64,000 bases of DNA from Thiohalobacter sp. IOR34 (lineage in GTDB: Bacteria > Pseudomonadota > Gammaproteobacteria > Thiohalobacterales > Thiohalobacteraceae), in the NCBI RefSeq assembly GCF_030406045.1, contig NZ_CP128988.1, forward strand, positions 2,753,001 to 2,817,000, written 5' to 3'. The first letter of the stretch is position 1. The number at the start of each line of letters is the position of its first letter. The position numbers and the translations under genes are program-made. The notes under the pieces are model-generated. The model searched no databases and was not told the DNA's origin. It saw only the letters and a program-made list of their open reading frames with translations. This document shows positions 9,737-18,173 of the stretch, in pieces.

Positions 9737-10854
9737 AGGCGCGCATCCGCCGCCTGTGGGGCATGATCCGCAAGGAGAGCCTGCAGATCCTGCGCGACCC
9801 GTCGAGCATCTCCATCGCCTTCGTCATGCCGGTGGTGTTGTTGCTGTTGTTCGGCTACGGCGTGTCCCTGGACGCCAAGCGCATCCCCCTGGGGCTGGTG
9901 ATCGAGCAGCCGGATACCGCCAGCCAGTCCCTGGCCGGGGCCTTCGACCGCTCCGAATTCTTCCGCCCGCAACGCTTCGGCGCCATCCAGGAGGCGCAGG
10001 CGGCGCTGGCCGAACGCCGCATCGACGGCATCCTCTGGCTGCGCAACGACTTCTCCGACCGCCTGCTAAGCGGCCTCGATGCCCCGATCGGCGTGTTCGT
10101 CAACGGCGTCGACTCCAATCAGGCCAACATCACCAAGGGCTATATCCAGGGGACCTGGCTGGGCTGGCTGCAGCACTACGCGAGCGCCCAGGGGCGCGCG
10201 CTGGAGATGCCGGTGGCCATGGAACAGCGCATCTGGTTCAATCCGGCCCTCTCCAGCCGCCTGTTCCTGGTACCTGGATTGATCGCCATCATCATGACCA
10301 TGATCGGCTCCCTGCTCACCGCCATGGTGGTGGCGCGCGAGTGGGAGCGCGGCACCATGGAAGCCTTGATGGTCACGCCCCTGCAGATGGGCGAGATGCT
10401 GGCCGGCAAGCTGATTCCCTATTTCCTGCTCGGCATGGGCGGCATGCTGCTCAGCGTGGCCATGGCCCTGCTGCTGTTCGACGTGCCGCTGGAGAGTCCC
10501 TTCTGGCTGCTGATGGCCTGCTCGGCCTTGTTCATGCTGGTGTCGCTGGCCATCGGCCTGCTCATCTCCATCGTCACCCGCAACCAGTTCCTCGCCGGCC
10601 AGGTGGCGCTGGTGGTCAGCTTCCTGCCCAGCTTCCTGCTCTCCGGTTTCCTGTTCGACATCCACTCCATGCCCCACTGGGTGCAGACCATCACCTACCT
10701 GGTGCCGGCGCGCTACTTCGTCGCCATCCTGCAGAGCCTGTTCCTCGCCGGCCCGGTGTGGCCGGTGGTGCTGCCCAATGCCGGCGCCATGTTGCTGATG
10801 CTGGCGATCCTCTCGGCCCTGGTGGTGAAGAAATCCCACAAGAGACTGGACTGA
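9733..10854 (+). CDS. ybhS: ABC-2 type exporter permease (YbhS-like)
   Basis: Inner-membrane permease of 373 residues. One N-terminal transmembrane helix (SISIAFVMPVVLLLLFGYGVS) is followed by a large extracytoplasmic domain (about residues 50-175) and five C-terminal helices, the ABC2_membrane_3 layout. The REWERGTMEALMVTPLQ segment is the typical cytoplasmic coupling region. It overlaps the ATPase gene by 4 bases and is followed 2 bases later by a second permease, so the two probably form a heterodimer. Confidence 0.92.
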   Translation: MKARIRRLWGMIRKESLQILRDPSSISIAFVMPVVLLLLFGYGVSLDAKRIPLGLVIEQPDTASQSLAGAFDRSEFFRPQRFGAIQEAQAALAERRIDGILWLRNDFSDRLLSGLDAPIGVFVNGVDSNQANITKGYIQGTWLGWLQHYASAQGRALEMPVAMEQRIWFNPALSSRLFLVPGLIAIIMTMIGSLLTAMVVAREWERGTMEALMVTPLQMGEMLAGKLIPYFLLGMGGMLLSVAMALLLFDVPLESPFWLLMACSALFMLVSLAIGLLISIVTRNQFLAGQVALVVSFLPSFLLSGFLFDIHSMPHWVQTITYLVPARYFVAILQSLFLAGPVWPVVLPNAGAMLLMLAILSALVVKKSHKRLD

Positions 10855-10856
10855 AG

Positions 10857-11975
10857 ATGCGCAACAGCCTCGCCCATATCCTCGCCCTGGCGCTCAAGGA
10901 ATTCCTTGCCCTGCTGCGCGACAAGCGCAGCCGCATCGTCATCATCGTGCCACCCATCGTGCAGTTGTTCGTCTTCGGCTTTGCCGCCAGCTACGACCTC
11001 AACGAGGTGCCGGTGGCGGTCTACGACGAGGACCGGGGTGGCGCCGCGCGCGAGCTGCTGGCGCGCATCGAGGGCTCGCCGAACTTCTCCGTGCTGCAAC
11101 ACATCGGCAGTGACGCCGAGATCGCACCGCTCATCGACGGACGCAGGGTGCTGCTGGTGGTCCACCTCGGCCCGCGGTTCAGCGCCGACCTGGCACGCGG
11201 CGAAACGGCACCGTTGCAGGTGATCATCGATGGCCGCAACTCCAACACCGCCATGACCGCTCTCAATTATCTGCGCAGCCTGGTGCTGGACTTCAACCGC
11301 GCCTGGCAACAGGCGCAGGGGCAGACCGGGCCTCCGGTGAAGCTGCAGATGCGCGCCTGGTACAACGAGAACCTGCAGTCCCAGTGGTTCATCGTGCCTG
11401 GCATCGTAGGTTCGCTGATGCTGGTGGTGACCCTGCTGGTGACCGCCCTCTCGGTGGCCAGGGAGCGTGAACAGGGTACCTTCGACCAGCTGCTGGTCAC
11501 GCCGCTGCGGCCGGTGGAGATCCTCATCGGCAAGGCCATTCCCGGGATGGTCATCGGCCTGCTGGAGGCGACGCTGATCGTCGCCCTGATGACGTGGTTC
11601 TTCGACATTCCGCTGCGCGGCAGCATCCCGGCCCTGTACCTGGGCATCCTGCTGTTCCTGCTAGCCACGGTGGGCATCGGGCTGATGATCTCCGCCATCG
11701 CCCTCACCCAGCAGCAGGCCATCCTCGGCGCCTTCCTGTTCATCGTCCCGGCGGTGATCCTCTCCGGCTTCACCACGCCGATCGCCAACATGCCGGAGCC
11801 GGTGCAGTGGCTCACCTACCTGGATCCGCTGCGCTATTTCCTGGTCATCGTGCGTGGCGTGACCCTGGAGGGAGACGGTTTCGCCCTGCTCTTCCACCAG
11901 TTCTGGCCCATGGCCCTCATCGGCGCCATCACCCTGGCCATGGCCGGCTGGCTGTTCCGGCACCGGATGTATTAG
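10857..11975 (+). CDS. ybhR: ABC-2 type exporter permease (YbhR-like)
   Basis: Second permease of the exporter, 372 residues, paralogous to the preceding gene. It has an N-terminal helix (IVIIVPPIVQLFVFGFAASY), a large external loop and a C-terminal five-helix bundle with AREREQGTFDQLLVTPLRPVE. It starts at ATG 10857, two bases after the previous stop; the reading frame is open much further upstream, but that part lies antiparallel to no conserved sequence and overlaps ybhS. It is the last gene of the operon; a mini-element end begins just after its stop codon. Confidence 0.92.
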   Translation: MRNSLAHILALALKEFLALLRDKRSRIVIIVPPIVQLFVFGFAASYDLNEVPVAVYDEDRGGAARELLARIEGSPNFSVLQHIGSDAEIAPLIDGRRVLLVVHLGPRFSADLARGETAPLQVIIDGRNSNTAMTALNYLRSLVLDFNRAWQQAQGQTGPPVKLQMRAWYNENLQSQWFIVPGIVGSLMLVVTLLVTALSVAREREQGTFDQLLVTPLRPVEILIGKAIPGMVIGLLEATLIVALMTWFFDIPLRGSIPALYLGILLFLLATVGIGLMISAIALTQQQAILGAFLFIVPAVILSGFTTPIANMPEPVQWLTYLDPLRYFLVIVRGVTLEGDGFALLFHQFWPMALIGAITLAMAGWLFRHRMY

Positions 11976-11978
11976 TAA

Positions 11979-12111
11979 CCCGCATATTGCACCAAGGCAG
12001 GCTCCGTGGGCCGGGGCGGCACCCTTTGCGCCTCGATCGCGGCCTGGAGGCCGCTCCTACGGGGCATGGCGGCACAACGTGTTCTCGTAGGAGCGGCCTC
12101 CAGGCCGCGAT
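11979..12111. repeat. Solitary mini-element end followed by an inverted REP pair
   Basis: The 19-bp sequence CCCGCATATTGCACCAAGG at 11979-11997 is identical to the terminal inverted repeat of the roughly 244-bp mini-element at 29280. No convincing partner end was found before the cbbR stop at 12234. Inside lies an inverted pair of REP palindromes at 12036-12060 and 12087-12111. The rest of the gap up to 12234 shows nothing recognisable. Confidence 0.75.
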
Positions 12112-12233
12112 CGGGTGATCCACGGCGGGCAATGCCCGGCGTCAATCGAACAGGCACGAAGCCGGGTTAATACCAGCCTGCACGCCGATCATGCGCGCCG
12201 CCCTGGTGACAGCCGCAGGCCATGGCGCGTAGC

Positions 12234-13166
12234 CTACGGAAGGTTTGCCTCTGCGTGCACGGCCGGCTGGCCGAGGATGCCCTGCGCCTCGTCGAGCACA
12301 AAATCCTTGAAGGCCAGCGCCGGCCGCGACAGGCGCCGGCCGGCGCGGTGCACCACGAACCAGTGGCGGAGGATGGGGAAGCTGTCGACATCGAGGATCA
12401 CCACCCGCCCCAGCTCCAGCTCCATCTCCAGCGTGTGCAGCGACAGCAGGCCAAGACCCAGCCCGGCCTCGACCCCCTGCTTGATCGCCTCGCTGGTGCC
12501 CATCTCCATCGCCGTCGACAGGGTGATGCCGTGCTCGGCGAAGTGCCGTTCCATGGCCGAGCGGGTTCCCGAGCCCTTCTCGCGGACCAGGAAGGTCTCG
12601 GCCTCCAGCGCTTCCAGCGGAATGCGCTTCCTGCCGGCGAGAGGATGCCCCGGGGCGGCGATCACCACCAGCGGGTTGTCCATGAACTCCTCGGCGGTGA
12701 GGTCCATGCTGGCCGGCGGCTGGCCCATGATCACCAGGTCGACGTCGCTGTCGCCCAGCGCCGCCAGCAGGCCCTTGCGGTTGGTCACCCGCAGGCTGAT
12801 CTGCAGCGCGGGGTAGCGCTCGCAGAAGCTCGCCAGCAGGCGCGGCGCGAAATAGTTGGCGGTGCTGGCCACGGCGATGTTGAGGCGGCCACGCTCCAGG
12901 CCGCGCATCTCGTCGAAGACCTGCTCCGCCTCCTGCAGCAGACCGTTGATGGCATGGGCATAGCGGCGCATCTCCTCACCGGCCTCGGTGAGGTGGATGC
13001 GCTTGCCGAGCTGCTCGAACAACGGCAGTCCGAGCGCCTCCTCCAGCTGCTTGACCTGCATGGAAACCGCCGGCTGGCTGAGGTGCAGGTCCTCGGCGGC
13101 ACGGGTGAAGCTGAGGCGGCGGGCTACCGCCTCGAAGATGCGAAGCTGACGCAGGGTGAGATGCAT
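12234..13166 (-). CDS. cbbR: LysR-type regulator of carbon fixation
   Basis: A LysR-family activator of 310 residues, expected to control the RuBisCO cluster upstream of it. The N-terminal winged helix-turn-helix reads LTLRQLRIFEAVARRLSFTR..LHLSQPAVSMQVKQLE, followed by a periplasmic-binding-protein-like effector domain. The N-terminal sequence and the effector domain (ANYFAPRLLASF, NRKGLLAALGDSDVDLVIMG) are typical of CbbR. Unusually for cbbR it lies last and in the same direction as the genes it should regulate, rather than divergent from them. Candidate binding dyads occur upstream of cbbM at 19664-19714. Confidence 0.9.
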   Translation of the reverse strand: MHLTLRQLRIFEAVARRLSFTRAAEDLHLSQPAVSMQVKQLEEALGLPLFEQLGKRIHLTEAGEEMRRYAHAINGLLQEAEQVFDEMRGLERGRLNIAVASTANYFAPRLLASFCERYPALQISLRVTNRKGLLAALGDSDVDLVIMGQPPASMDLTAEEFMDNPLVVIAAPGHPLAGRKRIPLEALEAETFLVREKGSGTRSAMERHFAEHGITLSTAMEMGTSEAIKQGVEAGLGLGLLSLHTLEMELELGRVVILDVDSFPILRHWFVVHRAGRRLSRPALAFKDFVLDEAQGILGQPAVHAEANLP

Positions 13167-13236
13167 GAGATATACTTATGACTACAAACAGGACGTTCAG
13201 TATATCTTATCAACCCGGCAACTGAATATGCCATGT

Positions 13237-13839
13237 TCAGGGGGAGAGGGGGCCGGGACGATTGTGGAACACCAGCCGGCAACCCCTCCCGTCGCTGCTG
13301 AAGCGGGTGAAGGCGGCGTTGTCGACGGCCACCCGGTACCAGGCCGCGGGTGCGGCGGCCAGCACCTGCCCGAGGGCGGCACGGATCACCCCGGCATGGG
13401 CCACGACCAGCAGCCGTTCCCCGGCCCGCGCCTGCAGGCAGCGCTCGAAGGCCGCCGCGACCCGCGAGCCGAAGGCCTCCAGGGGTTCGGCACCGGCTGG
13501 CCGGCAGTGGACGGGATCGCGGTAGAAAGCCTCGTATTCCGCCGCGTCCCGGGCCATGATCTGCTCCGGACTCAGCCCCTCCCAGCGGCCGAAGCCGACC
13601 TCGCGGAAGTCCGCTTCGATCACCAGCGGCAGGCCATGGCGTTCGGCCAGGGCCACGGCGAACTCCCGGCAACGCCGCAGCGGCGAGCTGACCACGCTGC
13701 TCCAGTCCGCCGCCTGGCCGACCGCCGCCCACATCTGCGCCCAGCCCCGCTCGCTGAGCGGATCGTCCACCCCATGGCCGCGGAAGCGGCGCCCACCCTC
13801 GGGTTCACCGTGGCGCAGGAAGTCGATGCGGGTCTCCAT
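13237..13839 (-). CDS. Histidine phosphatase family protein within the cbb cluster
   Basis: A 200-residue soluble phosphatase of the phosphoglycerate mutase-like superfamily. The phospho-acceptor motif is RHG at residues 9-11. SPLRRCREFA supplies the second Arg and VVAHAGVIRAAL the second catalytic His. Automatic naming would suggest alpha-ribazole phosphatase (CobC) or a phosphoglycerate mutase. Its position 15 bases downstream of cbbO and before cbbR suggests a role with RuBisCO instead. Plant CA1P phosphatase, which destroys tight-binding sugar-phosphate inhibitors of RuBisCO, belongs to this same superfamily, so an inhibitor-clearing role is a testable inference. Confidence 0.85.
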   Translation of the reverse strand: METRIDFLRHGEPEGGRRFRGHGVDDPLSERGWAQMWAAVGQAADWSSVVSSPLRRCREFAVALAERHGLPLVIEADFREVGFGRWEGLSPEQIMARDAAEYEAFYRDPVHCRPAGAEPLEAFGSRVAAAFERCLQARAGERLLVVAHAGVIRAALGQVLAAAPAAWYRVAVDNAAFTRFSSDGRGCRLVFHNRPGPLSP

Positions 13840-13853
13840 GGCTCGCGCCCCGG

Positions 13854-16100
13854 TCAGCCGGTCAGGGCAAGGAACAACTGGGGCAGCTTCTCCGGCAGGC
13901 GTTCCACCCGATCGATGACCACGTACTGCTGGCCGAAGATGTCGCCCACATAGTCGTCGGCATTGGGATCGAGGTTGATGCAGTAGGTGTAGATGCCGTT
14001 CTGGTCCAGCTCGTGCACGGCCTTGCGCGCATCCTCGATCAGCAACCGCTCGTCGTCGACGTCGATGTCCGACGGCTCGCCGTCGGTGAGGATCAGCAGC
14101 AGCTTCTTGTCGGCACGGCGGGCGCCGAGATAGTGGCCGGCATGGCGCATGGCGGCCCCCATGCGGGTGGAGAAGCCGGCCTGCATGGCGGCGATGCGCG
14201 CCTTGACCTCCTCGCCCCAGTGCTCGCTGAAACCCTTGATGTGCTGGTAGCGCACCTCGTGCCGGGTGTTGGAGGAGAAACCGGCGATGGCGAAATCGTC
14301 GCCCAGCTTCTCGATCGCCCAGGCGAGCAGCGAGACCGCCTCCTGGCTGAGCTGCAGCAGGGTCTGCTCACAGCCCGGCGGCACCTGGGCGAGGGATTCC
14401 GACAGGTCGAGCAACAGGGTGACGGCGATGTCGCGGCCATCGTGGCGGTGGCTCATGTTGATCCGCGGGTCCGGTGTGTGGCCACTCTTGAAATCGATCA
14501 GCGAGCGGATCGCCACGTCCAGGTCCAGTTCGCTGCCCTCCTCCTGGTAGCGCACCCGCACGTAGTCCTGCGGCTTGAGCAGGTCGAGGATCTGCTTGAG
14601 GCGCTTGGCGAGGGCGCTGTGCTTGGCCAGCAGGCGGTCGACGAAGGCCGGGTCGCCCGGCGGATGCAGCCCCTCGTAGAGGCTGACCCAGTCCGGGCGG
14701 TAGGTCTGGGTCTGGTAGTCCCACTCCGGATAGTGGCGTGGCGGCAGGCCCTTTTCCTCCTCGTGCTCGATCTTCTTGCGCTCGACCTCGAAGGTCTCCT
14801 CCTCGTCGCCCTCCTCGATGAATTTCCACATGTGGCGGTTGTCGTCGCGGTAGTCGACCACCGTGTCCTTGAAGTAGACGTTGGGCAGCAGGTCGGACTG
14901 GCGGCGGGTGCGGGCGATGAAGCTGATCGCCAGCTTGGCGATGCTGTCGGTGTCCTGGTCGCCCTCGGCCATCAGCGCATGGAAACGCTCGGCGAACTCG
15001 AGGACGTCGGGATTGCGGTAACCATGACCGGGGTCGAGGATGGCCCGCGACAGCATGGTCAGACGATGGCGGATGCAGGACTCCTCGTCCTGCCGGCAGT
15101 CGTCCTCCAGCGGCACCGGGTGCAGCGCCTGCCAGAGGCGACGCAGCCCCGGGTACTCGCGCATCGCCAGCCACTCCACCCGCGAGTCCTCGAAGACCTC
15201 GATGGCGACGCGCTGGAAGGGGCTGAAGTTGTCGGCGAAGATCGCCGTGCTCCAGCGCTTGTGCGCGGCGGCATGCGCCAGCAGGGCCCGATAGCGGTCG
15301 ATGCCGCGCACGCCGTTGTGGTCATCGTAGACGTCGGGCAGGCGGATACCCAGGGAATCGAAATAGGGCATCGGCTTGCGCAACTCGTCGAAGCCGGTGG
15401 AATAGGGCACCAGATGCTCCTTGATCCGCCACAGGGCGCGCAGGTAGAGATCCAGCCGGCGCTCGTTGTCGGCGAACAGGGTGCCGTGGCGCTCGCGCTG
15501 CAGGATGGCCCGGCTGTCGGCCGACTGCAGGCTGAAGTAATCACGCTGGCGGTCCGGGTTGGAGGGGTAGTTGCGCACCCCGTAGTCCACCCAGTTGCGC
15601 AGACCCTCCAGCGACAGCTGGTTGAGCAGATAGGGGACGTTCTCCAGCAGCGCCGGCAGGCCGGGGCTGGGGATGGTGGTGTGGAAGCCGTGGATGGAAC
15701 CGGTGGTGCGTTCCATCATGTCGAACACCAGTTCCAGGAACCGCTGCATCTGTTCGGCACTGCCGAGCCGGCGTGCGGCCTCCGGCAGGGCCTGCAAAAA
15801 GGGCAGGATGGCCTTGCCGTTGGGGGTGCGCGACATCTTCCACACCGCCTGGGCCACCTCGCCGAGCATCGCCTCGCCGAGACGCTCGGCGACCTGCGGC
15901 ATCTCCTCCAGATAGACCAGCACCGGCTCGAAACCGCGGCCGATCATGCAGATCAGCGAGGCACCGTCCAGGTAGTCGCGGATGCCCTGCTGGCTGAGTA
16001 CCGCCAGCGCCTCCTCCATGCAGTCGGCGAAGACGTCGTCGAGCTGCGGGAAGCTGCAGGTCAGCCGCTCCCGATATCCCTGCAGTTCTGTTTCGTTCAT
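13854..16100 (-). CDS. cbbO: RuBisCO activase subunit CbbO (von Willebrand factor A protein)
   Basis: Partner of CbbQ in the CbbQO-type RuBisCO activase: CbbO docks on RuBisCO while the CbbQ AAA+ ring supplies remodelling force. The 748-residue length suits the family. The C-terminal von Willebrand A domain contains the metal-ion-dependent adhesion motif DLSES at residues 565-569 and a later LTDGEPSD. The ATG at 16100 (MNETELQGYRERL) is chosen because the open frame upstream runs through the cbbQ-cbbO spacer and adds unconserved sequence. A hairpin lies in that spacer. Confidence 0.93.
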   Translation of the reverse strand: MNETELQGYRERLTCSFPQLDDVFADCMEEALAVLSQQGIRDYLDGASLICMIGRGFEPVLVYLEEMPQVAERLGEAMLGEVAQAVWKMSRTPNGKAILPFLQALPEAARRLGSAEQMQRFLELVFDMMERTTGSIHGFHTTIPSPGLPALLENVPYLLNQLSLEGLRNWVDYGVRNYPSNPDRQRDYFSLQSADSRAILQRERHGTLFADNERRLDLYLRALWRIKEHLVPYSTGFDELRKPMPYFDSLGIRLPDVYDDHNGVRGIDRYRALLAHAAAHKRWSTAIFADNFSPFQRVAIEVFEDSRVEWLAMREYPGLRRLWQALHPVPLEDDCRQDEESCIRHRLTMLSRAILDPGHGYRNPDVLEFAERFHALMAEGDQDTDSIAKLAISFIARTRRQSDLLPNVYFKDTVVDYRDDNRHMWKFIEEGDEEETFEVERKKIEHEEEKGLPPRHYPEWDYQTQTYRPDWVSLYEGLHPPGDPAFVDRLLAKHSALAKRLKQILDLLKPQDYVRVRYQEEGSELDLDVAIRSLIDFKSGHTPDPRINMSHRHDGRDIAVTLLLDLSESLAQVPPGCEQTLLQLSQEAVSLLAWAIEKLGDDFAIAGFSSNTRHEVRYQHIKGFSEHWGEEVKARIAAMQAGFSTRMGAAMRHAGHYLGARRADKKLLLILTDGEPSDIDVDDERLLIEDARKAVHELDQNGIYTYCINLDPNADDYVGDIFGQQYVVIDRVERLPEKLPQLFLALTG

Positions 16101-16140
16101 CTCTTTACTCACGGGAAAGGGTCCTTGCTTCGACAAGGGG

Positions 16141-16178
16141 CCACGAAACCCGTGAACAAGTTTTCGTGGGTTTCGCGG
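16141..16178. repeat. Intercistronic hairpin between cbbQ and cbbO
   Basis: CCACGAAACCC (16141-16151) pairs, with one mismatch, with GGGTTTCGCGG (16168-16178) in the 97-base spacer between cbbQ and cbbO. No T-run follows on the minus strand, so it may be a processing or stability element rather than a terminator. Nearly the same arms appear at 53233-53348, marking it as a dispersed repeat. Confidence 0.6.
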
Positions 16179-16197
16179 CACCCCCCCGCAAAAGCAT

Positions 16198-17004
16198 TCA
16201 GGCGAACACCGCGTCGATGGCGTGATCCAGCGTGGCGCGGATATCCGCATCGTCGGTGATCGGCCGTACCAGGGCCATGCGGCAGGCATCGGGCGCCGCG
16301 ATACCCTGGCGCATCAGATTGGCCGCATAGACCAGCAGACGGGTGGAGATGCCCTCGTCCAGGCCATGGCCCTTGAGGTTGCGGGCGGTCTCGCCGATCT
16401 TCACCAGCTTCTGCGCCGTATCGCCGTCGATGCCGGTCTCCTGGCTGAGGATGGCGGCCTCGACATCGGCTGCGGCATAGTCGAAGTCCATCGCCACGAA
16501 ACGCTGCTTGGTCGACTGCTTGAGTTCCTTCATCAGGCTCTGGTAGCCGGGGTTGTAGGAGATCACCAGCTGGAAGTCGGGATGCGCCGTGACTACTTCG
16601 CCCTTCTTGTCCAGCGGCAGGGTGCGGCGGTGATCGGTCAGCGGATGGATCACCACGGTGGTGTCCTGGCGCGCCTCGACCACCTCGTCGAGGTAGCAGA
16701 TGGCGCCGATGCGCGCCGCGGTGGTCAGCGGGCCATCCACCCAGCGGGTGCCGTTGGCGTCCAGCAGATAGCGTCCGACCAGGTCGGAGGCGGTCATGTC
16801 CTCGTTGCAGGCCACGGTGATCAGCGGCCGGTCCAGCTTCCAGGCCATGTATTCGATGAAGCGCGACTTGCCGCAGCCGGTCGGCCCCTTGACCATGACC
16901 GGCAGGCGCGCTGCATAGGCCGCCTCGTACAGCGCCGTCTCGTTGCCCTGCGGCTGATAGAAGGGTTCACGGCTGATCTTGTACTGTTCGATGTCGTCAT
17001 TCAT
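16198..17004 (-). CDS. cbbQ: RuBisCO activase AAA+ ATPase CbbQ
   Basis: MoxR-type AAA+ ATPase of 268 residues forming the motor ring of the CbbQO RuBisCO activase. Walker A is GPTGCGKS (residues 40-47), Walker B is ICYLDEV (102-108), and NPGYQSLMKELKQSTKQRF carries the sensor and arginine-finger region. It precedes cbbO with a 97-base gap. A sulfotransferase gene sits between it and cbbM, which is unusual because cbbQ normally follows the RuBisCO gene directly. Confidence 0.95.
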   Translation of the reverse strand: MNDDIEQYKISREPFYQPQGNETALYEAAYAARLPVMVKGPTGCGKSRFIEYMAWKLDRPLITVACNEDMTASDLVGRYLLDANGTRWVDGPLTTAARIGAICYLDEVVEARQDTTVVIHPLTDHRRTLPLDKKGEVVTAHPDFQLVISYNPGYQSLMKELKQSTKQRFVAMDFDYAAADVEAAILSQETGIDGDTAQKLVKIGETARNLKGHGLDEGISTRLLVYAANLMRQGIAAPDACRMALVRPITDDADIRATLDHAIDAVFA

Positions 17005-17007
17005 GGT

Positions 17008-18042
17008 TCATGTTCCATTCCGATGTGTCTGTTGTCCTGGCTCCAGTTCCAGGAAGGGATAGGCGGCTTGCTCGTCGAGCCCGTAGTAGGCGCGGCCCAC
17101 GGGATGCTGCCGGACCAGCGACCGGATGGCCTCGATCTGACCCTCGTCCAGCTCCTCGCGCCAGCGGTTGGCCGCACGCAGCGGGTCCTTGACCACTGCA
17201 TAGTAGGCGGCCTGGTGGCCGGCCTCGGTGCTGGCGGCGATGAAGCGCTCCGTCTGCGGGCTCCAGGCCAAGCCACAGAAGTCGAACAGGCGCCGAAAGC
17301 CCTCGCGTGGCACCCGGCACAGATCCTCGTAACGCAGGATGGCGGCCTGGGGCAGGCCCTGGATGTCCCGGCAGGCCTTCTCGTTGTTGAGCACCCACAG
17401 CCAGGCCAGGCGCTGCACCGGGCTGGCCGCGCGTATCGCCTTCAGTTCCAGGCCGATGGCCCGCGCGTACTCGGTCTGCAGCAGCAGAGCAAACAGATTG
17501 TAGTCCTCGGCGATCGAATCGGCGGCACCGAAGCGCCCGGCCTGCTCGCCGCGCAGCACCGAGGCCACGTAGCCGCAGGGGTCACGGACGATGAGCACGG
17601 CCCTGCTGTCGGGGATCACCCGCAGCAGGGTGCCCAGACGACCCAGCGATTCGATCGACTTCCAGACCAGGCGGCCGCCAGGCGCGGCCTTCCAGACCAG
17701 CCTGCGCCCCAGCAGCCGTTCCAGCAGGCGGGCCGAAAACACCCGCAGGCGCAGGCCCTGCCATTGCAGCCATGACTGGCCGGCCTTGCGAAACAGCGGC
17801 AGCTTGCCGCAGGTGCGCACCGTGCAACGCGGCAACACCTCCTCGCAGTAGGCCCGCACGCCCTGCCGGTAGTCCGCCGCATCCGCCGGATCCGGATACA
17901 AGGGCATGATGTCATCGAGCCGGAACTGGCTGTCCGGTTCGTGGCGGTAGCTGACCTCGGGATGGCTGTCGAAGGTCTTGCCGATCCAGGTGGTCCCGGA
18001 GCGGGGCATCCCGAACAACAGCGTGAGGGCTGGATTACGCAT
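17008..18042 (-). CDS. PAPS-dependent sulfotransferase family protein inserted in the cbb cluster
   Basis: A 344-residue protein of the sulfotransferase fold. The 5'-phosphosulfate-binding loop reads LLFGMPRSGTTWIGK at residues 9-23; a 3'-phosphate-binding stretch LIVRDPCGYVASVLRG follows, with LRYEDLCRVPREGFRRLFDF near the C-terminus. Such enzymes move sulfate from PAPS to a hydroxyl or amine; the acceptor is unknown. ATG 18042 is preferred; a TTG at 18060 is in frame. The gene is three bases upstream of cbbQ but separated from cbbM by a strong terminator, so it may head a sulfotransferase-cbbQ-cbbO transcript fed by readthrough. Confidence 0.85.
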   Translation of the reverse strand: MRNPALTLLFGMPRSGTTWIGKTFDSHPEVSYRHEPDSQFRLDDIMPLYPDPADAADYRQGVRAYCEEVLPRCTVRTCGKLPLFRKAGQSWLQWQGLRLRVFSARLLERLLGRRLVWKAAPGGRLVWKSIESLGRLGTLLRVIPDSRAVLIVRDPCGYVASVLRGEQAGRFGAADSIAEDYNLFALLLQTEYARAIGLELKAIRAASPVQRLAWLWVLNNEKACRDIQGLPQAAILRYEDLCRVPREGFRRLFDFCGLAWSPQTERFIAASTEAGHQAAYYAVVKDPLRAANRWREELDEGQIEAIRSLVRQHPVGRAYYGLDEQAAYPFLELEPGQQTHRNGT

Positions 18043-18118
18043 CTGGCTCTGCCAAGTCAAGGCATGGTCGACGGGCGCGTCTCGTCCCCGCCCGGCCCTG
18101 ATTCACGGCCCAAGAGAA

Positions 18119-18143
18119 CAAACCCCCGCAGCGCGGGGGTTTG
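18119..18143 (-). terminator. Intrinsic terminator or attenuator after cbbM
   Basis: A perfect 11-bp stem, CAAACCCCCGC (18119-18129) and GCGGGGGTTTG (18133-18143), with a 3-base loop, starts 31 bases after the cbbM stop on the minus strand and is followed by TTCTCTT. It would end most transcription after RuBisCO and lower expression of the downstream sulfotransferase-cbbQO genes. Confidence 0.8.
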
Positions 18144-18173
18144 TCATGGACTGCATCAGACAGGCACCGCGCC

